Source of the DNA: Thalassoglobus neptunius
GTDB lineage: Bacteria; Planctomycetota; Planctomycetia; Planctomycetales; Planctomycetaceae
Assembly (NCBI RefSeq): GCF_007859735.1
Contig: NZ_SIHI01000012.1
Span: forward strand, 1 to 64,000
Length of the DNA: 64,000 bases
Reading direction: 5' to 3'
Below, piece by piece: positions 45,259 through 54,394 of the stretch (position 1 is the stretch's first letter; each line of letters begins with the position of its first letter). The notes under the pieces are model-generated. The model was not told the origin of the DNA, did not search any database, and saw only the letters and a list, made by a program, of their open reading frames with translations. A program made the position numbers and the translations under genes.

Positions 45259-45504
45259 TCATTCGTCGATGACTTCGTATGTCACGAATTCATCGAATGG
45301 AAAATAGTCGTCGACGATCACAGATTTGCGGAATTCGCGACCATCGATCACAATTCTCACCATTCCCGGTCCACCTTGTATCTCAGCGTGATCCGCCAAG
45401 ACAACATACCCCGGGCCAGTCTTCGCAACGTTGTATCGCACGCCGTTCACGTGCAACTCCATCTGAACATCGGCCGAAAAATTGGAGCGAAGCAGGCGGT
45501 TCAT
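45259..45504 (-). CDS. Unknown small protein, divergent to a kinase-like gene
   Basis: The product is about 81 residues from the ATG at 45504; starts at 45522 and 45462 are possible. The 45462 start, MELHVNGVRYNVAKTGPG, looks most natural for a small beta-rich protein. No signal peptide is present. I do not recognise a named family. If 45504 is correct, its ATG shares bases with the ATG of the divergent gene at 45503 (CATG). Confidence 0.5.
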   Translation of the reverse strand: MNRLLRSNFSADVQMELHVNGVRYNVAKTGPGYVVLADHAEIQGGPGMVRIVIDGREFRKSVIVDDYFPFDEFVTYEVIDE

Positions 45505-45997
45505 GGGAGACTTCGGTGACAACCATTTGGAAAGGGCACTCGACTATTGCGCCCAGCGGAACAAGGAAGTTACCGAGAAATTGGGAGGAGGACAAGATGG
45601 AGAAGTCTTTGCAACGTCAGACGATTCCGCGATCAAAGTCTTCAAATACAAGGACCTGTATGAAAAAGAACGCGAGGTTTATATGAGAATCTTCGATAAA
45701 AACATCGGAGAACTCATTAAAGAAGAGAGTTTTCGCATTCCGACATTTCTAGGATACGACGACTCACTGGGTATTATCGAAATGGAGATGGTCAATCCTC
45801 CGTACATCCTTGATTTTGCTGGAGCATCTCTCGACAGACCAAAAGACTTGACGGAGGAGCAGCAAATCGAATGGGAACTCGAAAACATTGATCGATTTGG
45901 TGACAGTTGGGACCGCGTTCAAACCGCTCTCGCGATCTTCCGCAGGTTCAAAATTTACCTCTACGACCTCAGCCTCAACAACATTCGACCTTGGTGA
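45503..45997 (+). CDS. Kinase-like protein, possibly truncated
   Basis: This product of about 164 residues has protein-kinase-like features: a glycine loop LGGGQDGEVF, AIKVF with the ATP-binding Lys, an EREVY helix Glu, and a catalytic loop IYLYDLSLNNI of the form Y-x-D-x5-N. It stops two residues later, with no DFG segment or C-lobe end. The body EMVNPPYILDFAGASLDRP and FGDSWDRVQTALAIFRR resembles short bacterial phosphotransferase-like proteins of unknown role. Either it is naturally short or it has lost its C-terminus. Its base composition looks more AT-rich than its neighbours, so transfer is possible. Confidence 0.6.
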   Translation: MGDFGDNHLERALDYCAQRNKEVTEKLGGGQDGEVFATSDDSAIKVFKYKDLYEKEREVYMRIFDKNIGELIKEESFRIPTFLGYDDSLGIIEMEMVNPPYILDFAGASLDRPKDLTEEQQIEWELENIDRFGDSWDRVQTALAIFRRFKIYLYDLSLNNIRPW

Positions 45998-46178
45998 GCT
46001 CTTGTCGTGCGGGTGCCAATCTGTCGTGAATGCAAAAACTCCATGAAACACCAAAACTCAGAGGTTGTGGCGAATTTCAGACAACCGCTCGATTTAATCG
46101 CGTTTGCGTTGCTGGCACAATGCCCACGCTGACCCGAATCACAGACCGACTCACATAGAGGCAAGTCACAAAGCGGTT

Positions 46179-47027
46179 TCACTTAAGATTGTCGGCCAGA
46201 TCGGAGCGGACCGGTTCGATTCGTGACATGCCGGAGATGCGGATCAGGATCAGACGTTCCAGGCCGTTTTCGGAGTCGGCGACGAAGAAGTGCTGGCCGA
46301 TGTCTCCTTCCTCGCGACTTCCCAATCCGAGAGCGAGAATTTCCTGCTCGTTCAGTTCGGCGGTGATCCGGTCGGAATAGAGAGTGACTCGCTGTTGGCT
46401 CTCCTGATAGATCCAATCCTGCTCTCTTGGAGTCGGTCGGGCTGCCATTGGGCCGTGTTGAATTTCCGGAATGACGACCAGACGAGTCCAACCGTCCTCA
46501 ACTTTGTCAGCTTGAATCCGGAAGATTGCCCGCCCCAAACGCATTTCCAGAGGACGGGAGGAATCCTGACCGGGACGTTGAATCACCGTTCCATCGGGGA
46601 TTTCCGAAGCGACAACAAGAGTTTCCTGCCCGGCAGGAATGGTGTATCGCTGCATCACCACTCGGCGCGTCGGGTCGTTTTCGTCCGACAATGACATCAA
46701 GACTGCTAGCGGTCTCGGCGGACGAGACGCACTCATAGCGACTCGAAATCCGTCGTCCTCAAGCTGCCGTGCTGAATCCGGGTCGAGAGTATGAACTGAG
46801 TGAAGCGACGACCAAAGCCGGTCACCGATCATCGGATCACCTTTTCGGCGATCAACGAAATAGACTTCAATCTCGATTGCGTTTCGCGGCCCAACTAACG
46901 GCGGCAAACGATGTTGTGTCTTCGCGGAATCGGGAAACAGCGCAGTGCACCCCGCACCACCAGCGATCAAAATGACTGCCAGCAAGTAGAAACGAGCCAT
47001 AGTCCACATCCATGTGGAGTGCTGCAT
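46179..47027 (-). CDS. Unknown lipoprotein
   Basis: The product is 282 residues from the ATG at 47027, or 273 from 47000 (MARFYLLAVILIAGGAGC), where the signal peptide ends in the lipobox A-G-G-A-G-C. The mature part has a beta-rich domain (IEIEVYFVDRR; VVMQRYTIPAGQETLVV) and a second one (RLGRAIFRIQADKVEDGWTR), reminding of cell-surface proteins. The C-terminus (HFFVADSENGLERLILIRIS) has no known motif. The family is not recognised; lipoproteins of this style are common in planctomycetes. Confidence 0.7.
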   Translation of the reverse strand: MQHSTWMWTMARFYLLAVILIAGGAGCTALFPDSAKTQHRLPPLVGPRNAIEIEVYFVDRRKGDPMIGDRLWSSLHSVHTLDPDSARQLEDDGFRVAMSASRPPRPLAVLMSLSDENDPTRRVVMQRYTIPAGQETLVVASEIPDGTVIQRPGQDSSRPLEMRLGRAIFRIQADKVEDGWTRLVVIPEIQHGPMAARPTPREQDWIYQESQQRVTLYSDRITAELNEQEILALGLGSREEGDIGQHFFVADSENGLERLILIRISGMSRIEPVRSDLADNLK

Positions 47028-47250
47028 TGGGATTTAGACGCTCAGAACAGGGGGGACAGGAACCGGTTTCTACCCAGAATCTGTCTCTCCGGTCAACGCA
47101 GATCGATTCAACAGCGACCGATGTTGCAAATGCTGCCGAACGCTTCGTAACCATCGACTACAACTCATCTTGTCGACAACACGCCTGATGCGGTAAACTT
47201 CCGCCTCATCTCTTCAAGTTGCTTGTTCAGGATGAACTGCGACGTCATCT

Positions 47251-48492
47251 ATGTTTCGATCCATTGCCCGAAGCCTCATGCGATTCGTGGCAGCATGCGT
47301 GCTGTTGGTGCTCATCCTGTGCGCGGGCGAAGTCTGGTTGCGGTCCCAACGTGTTCGGACTGCCCTTTCGGAACAACCTCCTTCAACTGTTCAGCTGACA
47401 AGACCGAATACGACCACGTATCTCGAAGTCATTCCACTGATCGAGCAAACAGTTGGAGATCCTTCTGCCAACCAGTTCACAATTCGAACGAATGAATATG
47501 GACTGCGCGGCGAGTCCGTCACTGTTCCTAAGCCCGAGGGAGTCTATCGGATTCTCTGCCTGGGAGCGGACGATGTTTTTGGAAGCACAATCCGCGAAGA
47601 AGAGACCGTTGCTGGCCAGTTACAAACGATGTTTCAACAGGCGGGACTCAATCATGTCGAAGTCCTGAATGGAGGCTGTCCGGGCAGCGGACCACTCACG
47701 AACTACTTGAGACTTCGCCAGTCGCTGATGATTCTGAAGCCTGACCTCGTGATTTACACACTCTCGCCGTCAGACTTACCGAAAGACAGCGACCTGACGG
47801 GAGGCTTAACTCTCTGCGAAAACGGCCACCCGGCATTCGCTCGCCATCCGACCTGCAGCGCCGATCAAGAGAACTTACTCGCGACATTGACTGAAGAGTT
47901 TGTGATTGCGTCCTGGCTCAGCGAGAACTCCGCAGCCATTACCGGCTTCGACGCCCCTGCCAAGAGCAGCACTCGTCCCGTCGTCCCGAAAGATTTGGAA
48001 CTCGGGATTTCCGCGTTCCTCGAAATGCAAGACCTGCTTGCAGCCTTTGACTGCAAGCTTCTCGTCTCCATTCTCCCGAAGAATTCTGCTGAACCGGCGA
48101 CCGGAGAAAAAGTGCCGGAGCCTGCCCGCGAGTTGACCGCTCGGCTTCAACAGGCGATTACGGATCTTCAACTCGAACACAATCTGTTCGTCGATGCACA
48201 AAGCGGTGCGACAAATGATGCGATCTCGCTATCCGATCCCTCGCTATCCGATCCCTCGCTATCCGATCCCTCGCTATCCGATCCCTCGCTATCCGATCCC
48301 TCGAAAGACGAGCCCTCGAAAGACGAGCCAACGTCCGCCGAGCAAATGGCCGTCTACACACATCGACTCGGAACGTTTCTCGCGACCCATTTTTCCGACG
48401 CCCTTCGAAATCCAACTCCTCGCAACACCACTCCCCCAGCCCGTTTTCCGACCGAACTGACCGATCCGGGTTTCAGTCCACTTATTCGATAA
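47251..48492 (+). CDS. SGNH-hydrolase-like exported protein with degraded active site and Ser-Asp-Pro repeats
   Basis: This 413-residue protein has a signal or anchor helix (residues 9-30, LMRFVAACVLLVLILCAGEV) and an SGNH-like fold: NEYGLRGESV, YRILCLGADDVFGSTI, EVLNGGCPGSGPLTNYLRLR and KPDLVIYTLSPSD. In active members block I is G-D-S-x-T-x-G with the nucleophile Ser; here it is G-A-D-D-V-F-G, so the Ser is absent. A region near residue 330 has five tandem LSDPS units and two KDEPS-like units encoded by 15-bp repeats. It is probably inactive as an esterase or acyltransferase, or uses an altered mechanism. Confidence 0.72.
   Translation: MFRSIARSLMRFVAACVLLVLILCAGEVWLRSQRVRTALSEQPPSTVQLTRPNTTTYLEVIPLIEQTVGDPSANQFTIRTNEYGLRGESVTVPKPEGVYRILCLGADDVFGSTIREEETVAGQLQTMFQQAGLNHVEVLNGGCPGSGPLTNYLRLRQSLMILKPDLVIYTLSPSDLPKDSDLTGGLTLCENGHPAFARHPTCSADQENLLATLTEEFVIASWLSENSAAITGFDAPAKSSTRPVVPKDLELGISAFLEMQDLLAAFDCKLLVSILPKNSAEPATGEKVPEPARELTARLQQAITDLQLEHNLFVDAQSGATNDAISLSDPSLSDPSLSDPSLSDPSLSDPSKDEPSKDEPTSAEQMAVYTHRLGTFLATHFSDALRNPTPRNTTPPARFPTELTDPGFSPLIR
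48226..48330 (+). repeat. In-frame minisatellite, 15 bp, five units plus two variant units
   Basis: TCGCTATCCGATCCC occurs five times in perfect tandem at 48226-48300, followed by two units TCGAAAGACGAGCCC/A at 48301-48330. The unit is a multiple of three, so copy number changes keep the frame (LSDPS then KDEPS-type pentapeptides). Confidence 0.95.
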
Positions 48493-48524
48493 CAGCGTTT
48501 CAGATTTTTCCACGGAAGTTCTCA

Positions 48525-49334
48525 GTGAATCCCAGCCACGAAGAACAAGACGACGATCCACTGTTTCCAGCAGACAGCGACGTCTTGTCACTTAACGAAA
48601 TTGAAGAAGCTTATCTGCGAGCGCTCGAGACGGCTGACGCTGCGGACGCGATGTTTCCCGATTCCTTGGGAGACGACATTCCCCCACCGGACACGAACGA
48701 CTCCATCGCTGAAGAGCTGAATTCCGATCGTCCGACAGCAACGGAAACTCAGCAGGACGCCCCTGTCGAAACTCCACCGGATCTCAGCGATCCGGTCGCT
48801 TCCGATTCTGCGACGCCGACAACAGTCTCTCAGGTCATCGAGGCGCTCTTGTTTGTGAGCGATCACCCAACCCCGGCGAAGCGAATCGGTGAAACTCTGG
48901 GGGGATCGAACGGCCCGGAAGAAGTCGATCAGGAAATCCGTTCACTGAATGCCCAATACGAATCCGAAGGCCGCCCGTACGAGATCCATCTTGTCGAAGG
49001 AGGCTACGTCATGTCGTTGCGAAAAGCCTTCGAACCGGTCCGGGAACGGGTTTATGGGCAGGGTCCCAAGGAAGTGAAACTGAACCAGGATGCTTTGGAA
49101 GTCCTGGCATTCATCGCCTATCGCCAGCCTGTCACACGTCAGCAGATTGAGGAGACCGGAAAAGAAAGAGCTGGCGGTTTCATCCGCCAGCTTCTCCGTC
49201 GTCAACTTATTCAACTGGTCCGCGGGAATGATTCCAGCGAAGACGCTTACACCACAACACCGAGATTCCTCGACTTGTTCGGCCTCGCTTCAACGGAAGA
49301 TCTTCCCCATGCAGAAGACTTCTCATTCAAGTAA
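48525..49334 (+). CDS. scpB: Segregation and condensation protein B
   Basis: The 269-residue protein has a long acidic N-terminal extension (residues 1-95, rich in Asp, Glu and Pro) and then the ScpB core: VIEALLFVSDHPTPAKRIGETL, EIHLVEGGYVMSLRKAFEPV, KVLNxDALEVLAFIAYRQPVTRQQIEE. ScpB binds ScpA and SMC to help chromosome segregation. The GTG start has GGAAG eight bases upstream. Usually ScpB is about 180-200 residues, so the extension is unusual but seen in planctomycetes. scpA is not adjacent. Confidence 0.93.
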   Translation: MNPSHEEQDDDPLFPADSDVLSLNEIEEAYLRALETADAADAMFPDSLGDDIPPPDTNDSIAEELNSDRPTATETQQDAPVETPPDLSDPVASDSATPTTVSQVIEALLFVSDHPTPAKRIGETLGGSNGPEEVDQEIRSLNAQYESEGRPYEIHLVEGGYVMSLRKAFEPVRERVYGQGPKEVKLNQDALEVLAFIAYRQPVTRQQIEETGKERAGGFIRQLLRRQLIQLVRGNDSSEDAYTTTPRFLDLFGLASTEDLPHAEDFSFK

Positions 49335-49354
49335 CGAGTTGCGGGCCAGTCGGG

Positions 49355-49379
49355 ACTGAGATCGCAGGATCGTCTCAGT
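49355..49379. terminator. Possible terminator between convergent genes
   Basis: ACTGAGA (49355-49361) and TCTCAGT (49373-49379) form a 7-bp stem between scpB and the minus-strand gene at 49478. Tail on the plus strand: TCTCCATC. A weak call. Confidence 0.35.
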
Positions 49380-49477
49380 TCTCCATCGAACCTTCTTTCG
49401 AAATGGCCTTCACAAAGTTCCGCGATCAGGCGGAACGAAGACCATCTCGAAGAGTTGCGAGCGATGTTGAAAACCAC

Positions 49478-50863
49478 TTAACGCAATGCTCGACGTTCGC
49501 GACGACGCTTTGCTGTCCGCTCGCCATTCATCTCGGAAATTCGAATCGGCATCGCGACGTCGAAGCCGCCGTTCGCATTCGGTGTCGGAGCTGGCGTCGT
49601 CTCTGGAGTTGCCTCAGGAGTGCGGGAACCGACGATTTGTGGCTGGGTTGAAGCCGATTCACTCTGTGGAGCTTCAGCAACTCTCATTGGGTGATTCGCA
49701 GAGACCGCGTCACTTTGAGAGTCGTTCGAGCTGGCCGCCAGTTCTGGAGCAGGGCCTGGCGCGTATTCTGGATTGACCTGTTCGCGATAGAGCACGAGAG
49801 CATGCAATGCGTGATACAGTCCGCCCACTTTCTTTCCGTCGATCGGAACTCGGGCACTCTGAACGAGATCATTGCAAAGCGTTTGAACTCCGACACGAAT
49901 CCACTGTTCGCTGAGCCGACTTTTCGGAAGTGCGACCATCAACCATTCAAGCATGTGTCCGGAATAGGTCAGGCGTTCACTCACGTCAGTGCTGTAGCCG
50001 GTTGATTTGAACCATTTCGTGGCGAAGGAACCATCGCGATTCTGCATTCGCTGGGCTGTGACGATGTATCGTTGAAGTTTCTGATCAGCTTCGAGCCAAG
50101 CACCTCGCAACTGGCCATGCTTTTTCAGGTAAGCATTGCGAGCGAACGCGAGTGCAAACATTCCGTGCGTCCCGCCGCAAGCAGCATTGTATGGAGAAGC
50201 AGCGACTTGCATTCGAACGAGCCGTTCCATGCTCCAGGGCTCATCATCGTTGTTCATCCACTCTTCATCCTGATCGACGTATCGCGACAGGAACCAGAGC
50301 GTCCAGGTGATCTCTTCGAGTGAGTTCACGTTCTTTTTCGCGTGATCAACCATCTGCTGCATGGTGATCGACTGACCCGATGCGGTTTTGAACTCGTAAT
50401 CGAGTGGCAAGTTGCACATCGAAATAATGGCGAGGCTCTGATTGACGTGGCCTTCAAATTCGTAAGGAGTTCCGTTGTACGGATGGATGCGGCCGCCATC
50501 TTTGGTCGCTTCGATCCATGGCACTCCGCGGAACTTGCCTCGTTCTGCGATCCAATCGAGAGCACTCACTTGCTGTCCGTGATCGCGGACGATGAAGTCC
50601 CCTCGGAGAGCGAGAAGTCCATGGAGAACTTGCCACGGAGTGTGAGCGTTCGCGTCGAGATATCTTCGACTTGTCAGCGCGATCGTACGATCGACCATGG
50701 CATTCAGGGGATCAACCTGAGCTGTACTGGCAGCTGGGAGTGCTGCGGGAGCATTCGTTTGAGCCTGGAGGGTCGGGTTTCCAATAGCTCCGATAAGCCC
50801 CAACGAGGCGCAGATAACCCACGCCCGTTGACGGAGACAAGAACTCGCTGAATCATTCTTCAT
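49478..50863 (-). CDS. Unknown exported protein with alpha/alpha-repeat core
   Basis: The product is about 461 residues from the ATG at 50863, with a signal peptide (ICASLGLIGAIGNPTLQAQ). The helical body includes WQVLHGLLALRGDFIV, SLEEITWTLWFLSRY, AACGGTHGMFALAFARNAY and RLTYSGHMLEWLMVALP, in the pattern of alpha/alpha-toroid (terpene-cyclase-like or cellulase-like) folds. A Pro/Thr/Ala-rich C-terminal tail follows, ending basic (AKRRRERRALR). The nearest shape is prenyltransferase-like repeats, but no catalytic acid motif is clear. The function is unknown. Confidence 0.68.
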   Translation of the reverse strand: MKNDSASSCLRQRAWVICASLGLIGAIGNPTLQAQTNAPAALPAASTAQVDPLNAMVDRTIALTSRRYLDANAHTPWQVLHGLLALRGDFIVRDHGQQVSALDWIAERGKFRGVPWIEATKDGGRIHPYNGTPYEFEGHVNQSLAIISMCNLPLDYEFKTASGQSITMQQMVDHAKKNVNSLEEITWTLWFLSRYVDQDEEWMNNDDEPWSMERLVRMQVAASPYNAACGGTHGMFALAFARNAYLKKHGQLRGAWLEADQKLQRYIVTAQRMQNRDGSFATKWFKSTGYSTDVSERLTYSGHMLEWLMVALPKSRLSEQWIRVGVQTLCNDLVQSARVPIDGKKVGGLYHALHALVLYREQVNPEYAPGPAPELAASSNDSQSDAVSANHPMRVAEAPQSESASTQPQIVGSRTPEATPETTPAPTPNANGGFDVAMPIRISEMNGERTAKRRRERRALR

Positions 50864-51449
50864 CCCGACGATCCCACCCGCATTTGCCCCAAATAATCCA
50901 GACTTCTCCGTCGGCACTCTCAATTGCAAAATCCACATAGCCTGTCAATCCTCGGACGTTAGTACCGTTTACACTCTGTGTAAGTCATGAAACCCGTCCG
51001 ATGGGTTTGGTGGGCCTCCTCCTGAGAAGTGTTGAGCACTCACTGGAGATCGGCCAAAGCGAGGGGTGGAGTGGATAACGTTTTGCAGAATGTCAAGCAT
51101 TTTGTCGACTCCCTCCAGCAATTTCGGAATACTCAACTTGAGGGTGTTTCGAATGTTCGGACGAATTCGATCGTTCGGGAGCGTTTCACGAACAATCAGA
51201 AAGACAGGCAAAATAGGCAAGCATCTAGTCCGCACAATGTGCACACTAATGGCGGAAATAGAGAGGATTTTTCCAGTTCCTAATCAAGTTCGGAGCCCGC
51301 TCCAGAACAATCCTTCATAGTACCCTATAACGTGGTATAACGTCAGACGCCCAGATTTTCTGACGCTCACCCATCTCAAAACACATCACCTTTTCTCTTC
51401 AAACGAAGGTCGCTCGTCTGGAGAGTTCCTGTGAACACCGAGGAATCAC
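50864..51449. other. 586-base intergenic region upstream of glmS
   Basis: This region separates two divergent genes. TATAACGT occurs twice (51326-51333, 51336-51343), and CGTCAGA/TCTGACG form a stem (about 51341-51365). I looked for a glmS ribozyme and did not see its conserved core. No gene was recognised. Confidence 0.45.
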
Positions 51450-53312
51450 ATGTGCGGTATTGTTGGCTATCTTGGCAAACGTGATGTCACTCGATTCTTG
51501 ATCGAAGGATTGCATCGACTTGAGTATCGCGGATACGACAGCGCCGGGATCGCGGTCGGAAAAGATGGGCAGATTTCCGTTCGAAAGAAAACCGGTCGTG
51601 TTGGCGAATTGGCAGCTTTGGTCGACACTTCGCCTGTCTCGGGAACTGTGGGAATCGGCCATACTCGCTGGGCAACTCATGGTGAGCCCAACGACAGCAA
51701 CAGTCATCCTCACATCGGAGGAGATGGATCTCTCGTTCTGGTGCACAATGGCGTTATCGAAAACTATTCCACGCTGAAGCAGCAGTTGAGCCAACTCGGA
51801 TATCGTTTCGAGAGCGAAACCGACACAGAAGTCGTCGCTCACCTGATGGCCCACCATCTCGCAGAACAGGTCAAACTCGGGTCCGATCCGACGGACGTGG
51901 AAACATGCCTGGCTGCGATCGAACTGACCCTCAAGAAGTTGAAGGGAACTTACGGGGTTGCCGTCCTTTTCCGCGATTGCCCAGACACCCTGATCGCTGC
52001 CCGAAACGGAAGCCCGCTCGTGCTTGGAATCGGCGACGACGAGTTTTTCATCGCGAGTGATTCCAGCCCGTTGATTGGCTACACCGACGAAGTCGTTTAT
52101 CTCGCTGATCACGAAATCGCCGTTCTCAATGCTGAGGGGATGCAGGTCATCCATCGCGATTCCGGTCGACAAGCCCCAAATATCCAGACGCTGAATCAGG
52201 TTTCCGCTGATATCGATCTCGGCGAATACGAACACTACATGCTCAAGGAGATCTTCGAGCAGCCTACCACGATTGAGAACGCCATGCGTGGCCGACTCAA
52301 TTACGATGAAGCGACAGCGATTTTCGGTGGACTCAATCTCTCCTCTCAACAGCTGCGACAGATTGACCGGATCGTTCTGACAGCTTGTGGAACAAGTTGG
52401 CATGCAGCCCTCGTTGGGGAATACCTCATCGAAGAATTCGCCCGAATTCCCGTCGAAGTCGAATATGCTTCCGAGCTGCGGTATCGCAATCCGCCGATGA
52501 GCGATCAGACAATGGTCTTTGCGATCACGCAGAGTGGAGAAACTGCCGACACACTGGCTGCAATGAAGGAGTGCAAACGCAAAGGCCACACAACGATGGC
52601 GATTTGTAATGTCGTCGGTTCGACGATTGCTCGTGAAGCGGACGGCGGAATTTATCTGCACGCCGGACCGGAAATCGGAGTGGCTTCAACGAAAGCCTTC
52701 ACATCCCAAGTGACAGTCCTGACACTGCTGGCACTCTACCTCGGGCGGATGCGGCATCTCTCCTACAGTGCCGGGCAGAACATCATTCGTAAGCTCAAAG
52801 ACATCCCGAAACAGGTCGAAAAGGCTCTTGAGTGCCACGAAGCGGTGAAGACGATCGCCGAAAAATACGCGTCGATGAACAACTTCCTATACCTCGGCCG
52901 GCTCTACAACTTCCCCGTTGCTTTGGAAGGTGCTCTCAAGCTGAAGGAAATCAGCTACATTCACGCGGAAGGTTACCCAGCTGCCGAAATGAAGCACGGA
53001 CCGATCGCTCTCGTTGATGAACAGACTCCGAGCGTTTTCATCGTTCCACGATGCGGAATTTATCCGAAAGTCATTTCCAACCTGCAGGAAGTGAAAGCTC
53101 GAAAAGGTCCCGTCATTGCGATTGCCTGCGAAGGGGACGATCGTGTCGCGGAACTTGCAGACGACGTCATTTACGTTCCCGATGTTGATGAATGCCTGCA
53201 ACCACTCGTCGCGTCGATTCCGCTGCAGCTACTCGCGTATCACATTGCCATTCTTCGAGATTGCAATGTCGACCGGCCACGAAACCTCGCCAAGAGCGTG
53301 ACCGTCGAGTAA
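51450..53312 (+). CDS. glmS: Glutamine-fructose-6-phosphate aminotransferase (isomerizing)
   Basis: This 620-residue protein starts MCGIVGYLG; after Met removal Cys1 is the glutaminase nucleophile. GHTRWATHGEPN follows in the Ntn domain. The two SIS domains show ILTACGTSWHAA...EYASELRYR and MKHGPIALVDE, and the C-terminus DRPRNLAKSVTVE is invariant in the family. It makes glucosamine-6-phosphate for peptidoglycan and lipopolysaccharide precursors. The length is normal, and the start is fixed by the Cys rule. It converges on dapF. Confidence 0.97.
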   Translation: MCGIVGYLGKRDVTRFLIEGLHRLEYRGYDSAGIAVGKDGQISVRKKTGRVGELAALVDTSPVSGTVGIGHTRWATHGEPNDSNSHPHIGGDGSLVLVHNGVIENYSTLKQQLSQLGYRFESETDTEVVAHLMAHHLAEQVKLGSDPTDVETCLAAIELTLKKLKGTYGVAVLFRDCPDTLIAARNGSPLVLGIGDDEFFIASDSSPLIGYTDEVVYLADHEIAVLNAEGMQVIHRDSGRQAPNIQTLNQVSADIDLGEYEHYMLKEIFEQPTTIENAMRGRLNYDEATAIFGGLNLSSQQLRQIDRIVLTACGTSWHAALVGEYLIEEFARIPVEVEYASELRYRNPPMSDQTMVFAITQSGETADTLAAMKECKRKGHTTMAICNVVGSTIAREADGGIYLHAGPEIGVASTKAFTSQVTVLTLLALYLGRMRHLSYSAGQNIIRKLKDIPKQVEKALECHEAVKTIAEKYASMNNFLYLGRLYNFPVALEGALKLKEISYIHAEGYPAAEMKHGPIALVDEQTPSVFIVPRCGIYPKVISNLQEVKARKGPVIAIACEGDDRVAELADDVIYVPDVDECLQPLVASIPLQLLAYHIAILRDCNVDRPRNLAKSVTVE

Positions 53313-53445
53313 ATCGCGACACCGTCTTCAATGTGCGGAAAAGCTGCGCGTGCGTTCTTCAGAATTCACGCGCAGACCCACCGCGCCAATTTAGTGCGCG
53401 AATTCTGAATGAGGATCAACTGAGCGTTATGGACAGCTCACGAAA

Positions 53446-53552
53446 TCAGAGCATTTTTTGATTTGGTGTGCACGATCTCGCACGAGCAAACACAGCCTTT
53501 TCTCTTATGAAACAGCGCAAGCGAGTGCACAGGAAAGAGCAACTTGCTTTAG
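53446..53552 (+). repeat. Dispersed intergenic repeat, copy B
   Basis: This 107-bp element lies between glmS and dapF and ends inside the last codon of dapF (it supplies the TAA stop, 53549-53551, on the minus strand). It aligns ungapped to the reverse complement of copy A with about 89 of 107 positions identical. It carries CGCAAGCGAGTGCACAGGAA in full and an AGAGCA start. Confidence 0.85.
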
Positions 53553-54394
53553 TTTTCGAGTGGCCACTCACCTGAGAAAACTTCCGTCGCTGGGCCGGTC
53601 ATGTAAACTTCGCCGGACTCCGCCCATTCGAGGGCTAAGTCTCCTCCGGGGAGGTGGCAGAGGACCGTTCGTTCGGTCAAGCCATTCAAAACCGCCGCCA
53701 CGGCAGATGCACAAGCACCGGTCCCGCAAGCTTGCGTTTCACCGCTTCCACGCTCCCAAACCCGCATGATCATTTCACGTGGAGAGACGATCTGAATGAA
53801 CTCTGCATTGACGCGATTCGGAAATGCCGGGTGAACTTCAACCTGTGGACCGACTCCGTGAACCCATTCGTCAGTGATCTCATCGACGAAGGTGACACAG
53901 TGCGGATTTCCCATCGAGACGCACGTCACTTCCAATGTTTTGCCAACAACGTCGAGAGGCTGCCGCAACGGGGGAGCACCTTCCAGCTTCGTCGGAATTT
54001 TGGAAGCTTCCAGGATCGGTTTGCCCATATTGACTCGTACTTGAGTCGCTTTCTGATTTTCGACCGTGAGCTGAACTGTGAGAATCCCATTCCCGGTCAG
54101 AATTTTCATTTCTTCGCGGGGAGCAATCCCGTGGTCGTAGGCGTACTTGGCAACGCATCGAATTCCGTTGCCACACATCTCCGATTCACTTCCATCGGCG
54201 TTGAACATTCTCATTTGGACGTCTGCTTCGTCCGTGGGACAAATGAGAATTAACCCGTCGCCGCCAATTCCGGTATGTCGATCGCTGACTTGCCTCGCAA
54301 GGGACGGCAAATCTTCGGGGAGCGACTCTTCGAAGCAGTTGACGTATACGTAATCATTCCCGGCGCCGTGCATCTTCGTGAATTTCAATTCCAC
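53549..54394 (-). CDS. dapF: Diaminopimelate epimerase
   Basis: This protein of about 281 residues has the two catalytic cysteines in [15 protein letters not shown] and [12 protein letters not shown], and starts [15 protein letters not shown]. It interconverts LL- and meso-diaminopimelate for lysine and peptidoglycan. GTG at 54394 with GGAAGAG upstream is my start; TTG at 54409 is the alternative. Its stop codon lies within copy B of the dispersed repeat, so the end of the reading frame has been shaped by the repeat. DapF implies a DAP-type cell wall or lysine route. Confidence 0.95.
   Translation of the reverse strand: MELKFTKMHGAGNDYVYVNCFEESLPEDLPSLARQVSDRHTGIGGDGLILICPTDEADVQMRMFNADGSESEMCGNGIRCVAKYAYDHGIAPREEMKILTGNGILTVQLTVENQKATQVRVNMGKPILEASKIPTKLEGAPPLRQPLDVVGKTLEVTCVSMGNPHCVTFVDEITDEWVHGVGPQVEVHPAFPNRVNAEFIQIVSPREMIMRVWERGSGETQACGTGACASAVAAVLNGLTERTVLCHLPGGDLALEWAESGEVYMTGPATEVFSGEWPLEN

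Noticed and set aside
48226-48330. CRISPR-like array
   Set aside because: The 15-bp units have no spacers and lie inside a coding frame.
51290-51449. Possible glmS ribozyme upstream of glmS
   Set aside because: The conserved core and cleavage-site sequence are not present; only a short CGTCAGA/TCTGACG stem and a TATAACGT repeat were seen.
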